In this document: positions 60,758 to 64,000 of the stretch, piece after piece
How positions within the stretch are numbered: position 1 is the first letter of the stretch
Layout: every line of letters begins with the position of its first letter
DNA from: Carboxydocella thermautotrophica
GTDB lineage: Bacteria; Bacillota; GCA-003054495; Carboxydocellales; Carboxydocellaceae
Assembly: GCA_003054495.1 (NCBI GenBank)
Contig: CP028514.1
Location: 918,501 to 982,500, forward strand
Length of the DNA: 64,000 nt
Direction of reading: 5' to 3'
Position numbers and translations under genes: made by a program
The notes under the pieces: generated by a model
The model's input: only the letters and a program-made list of their open reading frames with translations
Told to the model about the DNA's origin: nothing
Databases searched by the model: none

Positions 60758-61571
60758 GCCGGTAGTTTATGTACTTTCAGACTCCATCGGGGAAACCGCT
60801 GAGTTTGTAGTGAAGGCAGCCCTGAGCCAGTTTAACTCAGAAGGGGAAAGTCTGATCATCAAGCGGGTTCCCTATGTGCATGATGCTGAATATTTGCGGG
60901 AGGTCATCGATCAGGCCCGGGCTGATGGAGCGGCTTTGGCCTATACCCTGGTATTGCCGGAATTACGCCGGATTTTACAGGAGGAAGCCAGAGATCTGCC
61001 CCAGGTGGATATTATGGGGCCGATGATGGATGCCCTCAGTCTGGTGATGGCAACAGAGCCTAAGCTCAAACCCGGTCTGGTTCACCGCATAGATGAAGAA
61101 TACTTCCGCAAGGTGGAGGCTATCGAATTCGCTGTCAAGTATGATGATGGCAAGGATCCCAGGGGTATTACTCACGCCGATATTGTTATAATCGGGGTTA
61201 GTCGTACTTCCAAAACTCCGCTCTGTATGTATCTGGCTCATAAGCGCATCAAGGCGGCCAATGTGCCACTGGTACCGGAAGTGCCTCCCCCGGAAGAGCT
61301 GTTCAAATTGCCACCGCGCAAGGTGATCGGTTTGACCATCAAGCCGGAACAGCTCAATATCATCCGGCAGGAGCGCCTTAAAACCCTGGGCCTGACATCC
61401 AGTGCCGAATATGCTTCCATGGAGCGGATTTTACTGGAACTGGACTATGCTGAGAGTATTATGAAAAAAATCGGCTGTCCGATTATTGATGTGACCAATA
61501 AGGCGGTGGAGGAAACAGCCAGCCGCGTTTTGGAAATTTTCTACAAGGGGGAGAGAAACAAGTATGTCTAA
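60732..61571 (+). CDS. ppsR: PPDK regulatory protein (DUF299 kinase/phosphorylase), apparent AUU start
   Basis: 279 residues. ADP-dependent kinase and Pi-dependent phosphorylase that inactivates and reactivates [23 protein letters not shown] at the start, [20 protein letters not shown] (P-loop-like) and [17 protein letters not shown]. The conserved N-terminus is in frame only from 60711 onward and contains no ATG, GTG or TTG before GTG 60810, which would remove [20 protein letters not shown] at 60732, 5 nt behind AAGGAGG, is the best start. Overlaps the ccpN end and runs into ppdK (8-nt overlap). Confidence 0.9.
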   Translation: MSISRENSKPVVYVLSDSIGETAEFVVKAALSQFNSEGESLIIKRVPYVHDAEYLREVIDQARADGAALAYTLVLPELRRILQEEARDLPQVDIMGPMMDALSLVMATEPKLKPGLVHRIDEEYFRKVEAIEFAVKYDDGKDPRGITHADIVIIGVSRTSKTPLCMYLAHKRIKAANVPLVPEVPPPEELFKLPPRKVIGLTIKPEQLNIIRQERLKTLGLTSSAEYASMERILLELDYAESIMKKIGCPIIDVTNKAVEETASRVLEIFYKGERNKYV

Positions 61572-64000
61572 GAAGTGGGTATACCTTTTCCAGGAAGGAA
61601 AAGCGGACATGCGGGACTTGTTGGGAGGGAAAGGAGCCAACCTGGCGGAAATGACCAATATTGGTCTACCGGTACCTCCTGGTTTGACCATTACCACTGA
61701 GGCCTGTAATGAGTACTATGCCAATGGTCAGCAGTTCCCCGCCGGCCTGGTTGACCAGATCAAGGAAGCTCTGGCCCAGGTGGAAAAGCAAATCGGTAAG
61801 AAGTTTGGGGATGAAAACAACCCCTTGCTGGTATCCGTGCGCTCCGGTGCCAAGTTTTCCATGCCCGGGATGATGGATACTATCCTTAACCTGGGTCTGA
61901 ATGACCAGACGGTGGAAGGGCTGGCCCGGGCCACCAGTAACGAACGGTTTGCCCTGGACTGCTATCGCCGGTTCATTCAAATGTTCAGTGATGTGGTGCT
62001 GGAAGTACCTCATTACCAGTTTGAAACCGTTCTGGAAAAACACAAAGAGCGGCTGGGCGTCCACTATGACCACGAACTGGATGTCGCTACCTTGCGGGAA
62101 GTGGTAAAGGAGTACAAGGCCATTACCCGGCGGGAAGCCGGGGTGGATTTCCCCCAGGATCCCATGGAACAGTTGCTGCTGGCTGTTAAGGCAGTATTCC
62201 GCTCCTGGAATAACCAGCGGGCCATTGTTTACCGCAAGATAAATGGCATTCCTGACCATCTGGGTACAGCAGTGAATGTTCAGACCATGGTCTTTGGTAA
62301 TATGGGCAATGACTGCGGTACCGGGGTTGCTTTTACCCGTAACCCCAGCACCGGGGAACCTGTTCTCTATGGTGAGTATCTGATTAATGCCCAGGGTGAG
62401 GATGTGGTAGCCGGAATCAGAACACCTCAACCCATTTCTACCTTGCAGGCAGAAATGCCGGAAGTTTATCAGCAATTTGTGGCAGTATGCAAAATCCTGG
62501 AAAACCATTATAAAGATATGCAGGATATCGAGTTCACCATTGAACGGGGCAAACTCTATATTCTGCAAACCCGGACTGGTAAGCGGACTGCAGCAGCAGC
62601 TCTGAAAATTGCTGTTGATATGGTCAATGAAGGGCTGATTGACAGGAAAACTGCTATCCAGCGGATTGAACCCGCATCCCTGAACCAGTTGCTGCATCGC
62701 CGTATTGACCCCAATGCCAAACTGGATGTTGTGGCCAAAGGCTTGCCGGCATCTCCGGGCGCTGCATCCGGCCAGGTGGTATTTGATGCTGATGAAGCTG
62801 AGAAGCTGGGACTGAATGGGGAAAAGGTTATCCTGGTCAGAATGGAAACCACTCCTGATGACATCCATGGTATAATCCAGGCTCAAGGGATTTTGACTTC
62901 CCGCGGTGGTATGACCAGTCATGCGGCTGTGGTGGCCCGCGGCATGGGCAAACCCTGTGTTTGTGGCTGTGAGGCCATTAAGATCGATTATGAAAATGAG
63001 CAATTCCAGGTTGGAGAGCGGGTATTCCGCAAGGGAGATATCATTTCCATTGATGGTGCTACCGGTCAGGTTATCGCTGGTCAGGTACCCATGATCGATC
63101 CGGAAATTTCCGCGGAATTTGAGCTGCTGCTGAGCTGGGCTGATGAAATCCGGACCATGAAAGTGCGGGCCAATGCGGATACTCCGGAAGATGCTGCCAA
63201 GGCCCGCCAGTTTGGGGCAGAAGGGATTGGCCTTTGCCGCACTGAGCATATGTTTATGGCCCAGGATCGGTTGCCAATCGTGCAGGAAATGATTCTGGCC
63301 GAGAACAAAGAAGAACGGGAAGCTGCCCTGGCCAAACTGCTGCCCATGCAGAGGGAAGACTTCTATGGCATCCTGAAAGCTATGGCTGGCTATCCAGTCT
63401 ATATCCGTCTGCTGGATCCGCCTTTGCATGAGTTCCTCCCCAATCAGGAAGAACTGGTAGTGGAAATAACTACGCTGAAATTGACCGGTGGAGACCCGGC
63501 GGTGATTAAGGCTAAAGAACAGTTGCTCAAGAAAGTCCGGGCCTTGCATGAGTTTAACCCCATGCTGGGTCATCGCGGTTGCCGCCTGGCCATCACCTGG
63601 CCGGAAATCTATGCTATGCAAGTACGGGCTATCTATCAGGCAACCGCCCAGCTGATCAAAGAGGGGGTTGACGCTCGACCGGAAGTGATGATTCCGCTGG
63701 TAATTGAAGCGGAAGAATTGCGCAAACTGCGGGAGCTGAGCGTTCAGGTTGCCAAAGAGGTGATGGCTGAGTATGGCGTAGAGGTGCCGATCAGTGTCGG
63801 TACCATGATCGAGCTGCCGCGGGCCTGTGTCACCGCTGATGAAATCGCTCCCCATGCCGATTACTTCTCCTTCGGTACCAATGACCTGACCCAGACTACC
63901 CTGGGCTTTAGCCGTGATGATGCTGAAGGCAAGTTCATGCAAGACTACCTGGATCAAAAGATCTTTGCTGAAAATCCCTTCATAGTTCTGGACACCAGGG
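61564..64000 (+). CDS. ppdK: Pyruvate, phosphate dikinase (3' end outside window)
   Basis: Interconverts pyruvate, ATP and Pi with PEP, AMP and PPi. 812 residues visible of about 880. N-terminal ATP-grasp part ([40 protein letters not shown]), central phosphohistidine domain with [19 protein letters not shown] (catalytic His preceded by the regulatory Thr), and the PEP/pyruvate barrel with GLCRTEHMF and [22 protein letters not shown] at 61564 overlaps the regulatory protein gene by 8 nt. The last C-terminal residues lie beyond the window. Confidence 0.97.
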   Translation, partial: MSKKWVYLFQEGKADMRDLLGGKGANLAEMTNIGLPVPPGLTITTEACNEYYANGQQFPAGLVDQIKEALAQVEKQIGKKFGDENNPLLVSVRSGAKFSMPGMMDTILNLGLNDQTVEGLARATSNERFALDCYRRFIQMFSDVVLEVPHYQFETVLEKHKERLGVHYDHELDVATLREVVKEYKAITRREAGVDFPQDPMEQLLLAVKAVFRSWNNQRAIVYRKINGIPDHLGTAVNVQTMVFGNMGNDCGTGVAFTRNPSTGEPVLYGEYLINAQGEDVVAGIRTPQPISTLQAEMPEVYQQFVAVCKILENHYKDMQDIEFTIERGKLYILQTRTGKRTAAAALKIAVDMVNEGLIDRKTAIQRIEPASLNQLLHRRIDPNAKLDVVAKGLPASPGAASGQVVFDADEAEKLGLNGEKVILVRMETTPDDIHGIIQAQGILTSRGGMTSHAAVVARGMGKPCVCGCEAIKIDYENEQFQVGERVFRKGDIISIDGATGQVIAGQVPMIDPEISAEFELLLSWADEIRTMKVRANADTPEDAAKARQFGAEGIGLCRTEHMFMAQDRLPIVQEMILAENKEEREAALAKLLPMQREDFYGILKAMAGYPVYIRLLDPPLHEFLPNQEELVVEITTLKLTGGDPAVIKAKEQLLKKVRALHEFNPMLGHRGCRLAITWPEIYAMQVRAIYQATAQLIKEGVDARPEVMIPLVIEAEELRKLRELSVQVAKEVMAEYGVEVPISVGTMIELPRACVTADEIAPHADYFSFGTNDLTQTTLGFSRDDAEGKFMQDYLDQKIFAENPFIVLDTR

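Noticed and set aside
61666-63957. Open frame of 763 codons on the minus strand opposite ppdK
   Set aside because: The plus strand encodes clear PPDK throughout. The minus frame has low-complexity composition and no recognisable motif; long antisense frames are common opposite such genes.

Overview
The window comes from a spore-forming, probably thermophilic Clostridia-type Firmicute with a GC content near 50%. The evidence is a complete spoIIIAA-AH set, SpoIIIA/NusB/Asp23/AmaP synteny, AGGAGG-type ribosome binding sites, PPDK with its regulatory protein, NfnAB, and an OLE RNA with its partner gene oapA between ispA and dxs. No species can be assigned from sequence reading alone; a Carboxydocella/Moorella-like organism would fit.

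Layout. 1-5.3 kb: tail of a phosphoesterase gene, an NDH-2-like dehydrogenase, and a reverse-strand thiamine operon (TPP riboswitch-thiE-thiF-thiS-thiG-thiH). 5.3-12.8 kb: PduL phosphotransacylase, an ACT/UPF0210 pair, macrodomain, nitroreductase, DksA-like and diguanylate cyclase genes, then lspA-rluD. 12.8-14.8 kb: a TnpB-like element whose left end now supplies the last codons of rluD. 15.1-17.3 kb: a group II intron placed directly behind an intrinsic terminator and scrambled by an IS21-family remnant and an inverted reverse transcriptase piece.

17.3-25.8 kb is a visibly AT-rich accessory island. It has three copies of a leader-type hairpin (two tied to DUF2294-like genes), an IS4-family element, and a giant soluble chemoreceptor with two different 56-residue tandem repeats on either side of its signalling tip. 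CheR and an HD-GYP/GHKL-ATPase fusion follow. There is no CheA, CheW or CheY here, so this looks like an orphan receptor/c-di-GMP module. 25.8-28.6 kb: an FTR1-type iron transporter with a near-perfect Fur box, preceded by a decayed paralogue and a group II intron remnant.

28.7-36.1 kb: lipid and peptide metabolism (MBL hydrolase, acyl-CoA ligase with a FadR-like operator and TetR regulator, PmbA, AroQ, PepQ, EF-P). 36.2-43.2 kb: the spoIIIA operon, split between spoIIIAF and spoIIIAG by a second, broken copy of the TnpB element. 43.3-46.6 kb: a carboxyltransferase-biotin carrier fusion and biotin carboxylase. 46.6-50.2 kb: asp23...amaP-DUF2273-nusB, interrupted by a reverse-strand DUF47-pit pair with PhoP-type boxes. 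50.1-64 kb: a TsaD-like protein, NfnAB, XseAB, IspA, OLE RNA, OapA, Dxs, TlyA, CcpN-like, PPDK regulatory protein (apparently with an AUU start) and PPDK, which runs off the end.

The most unusual items are the receptor/CheR/HD-GYP-GHKL island with its repeated leader RNAs, the two TnpB elements that allow exact reconstruction of both empty sites, the OLE RNA locus, and the AUU start.
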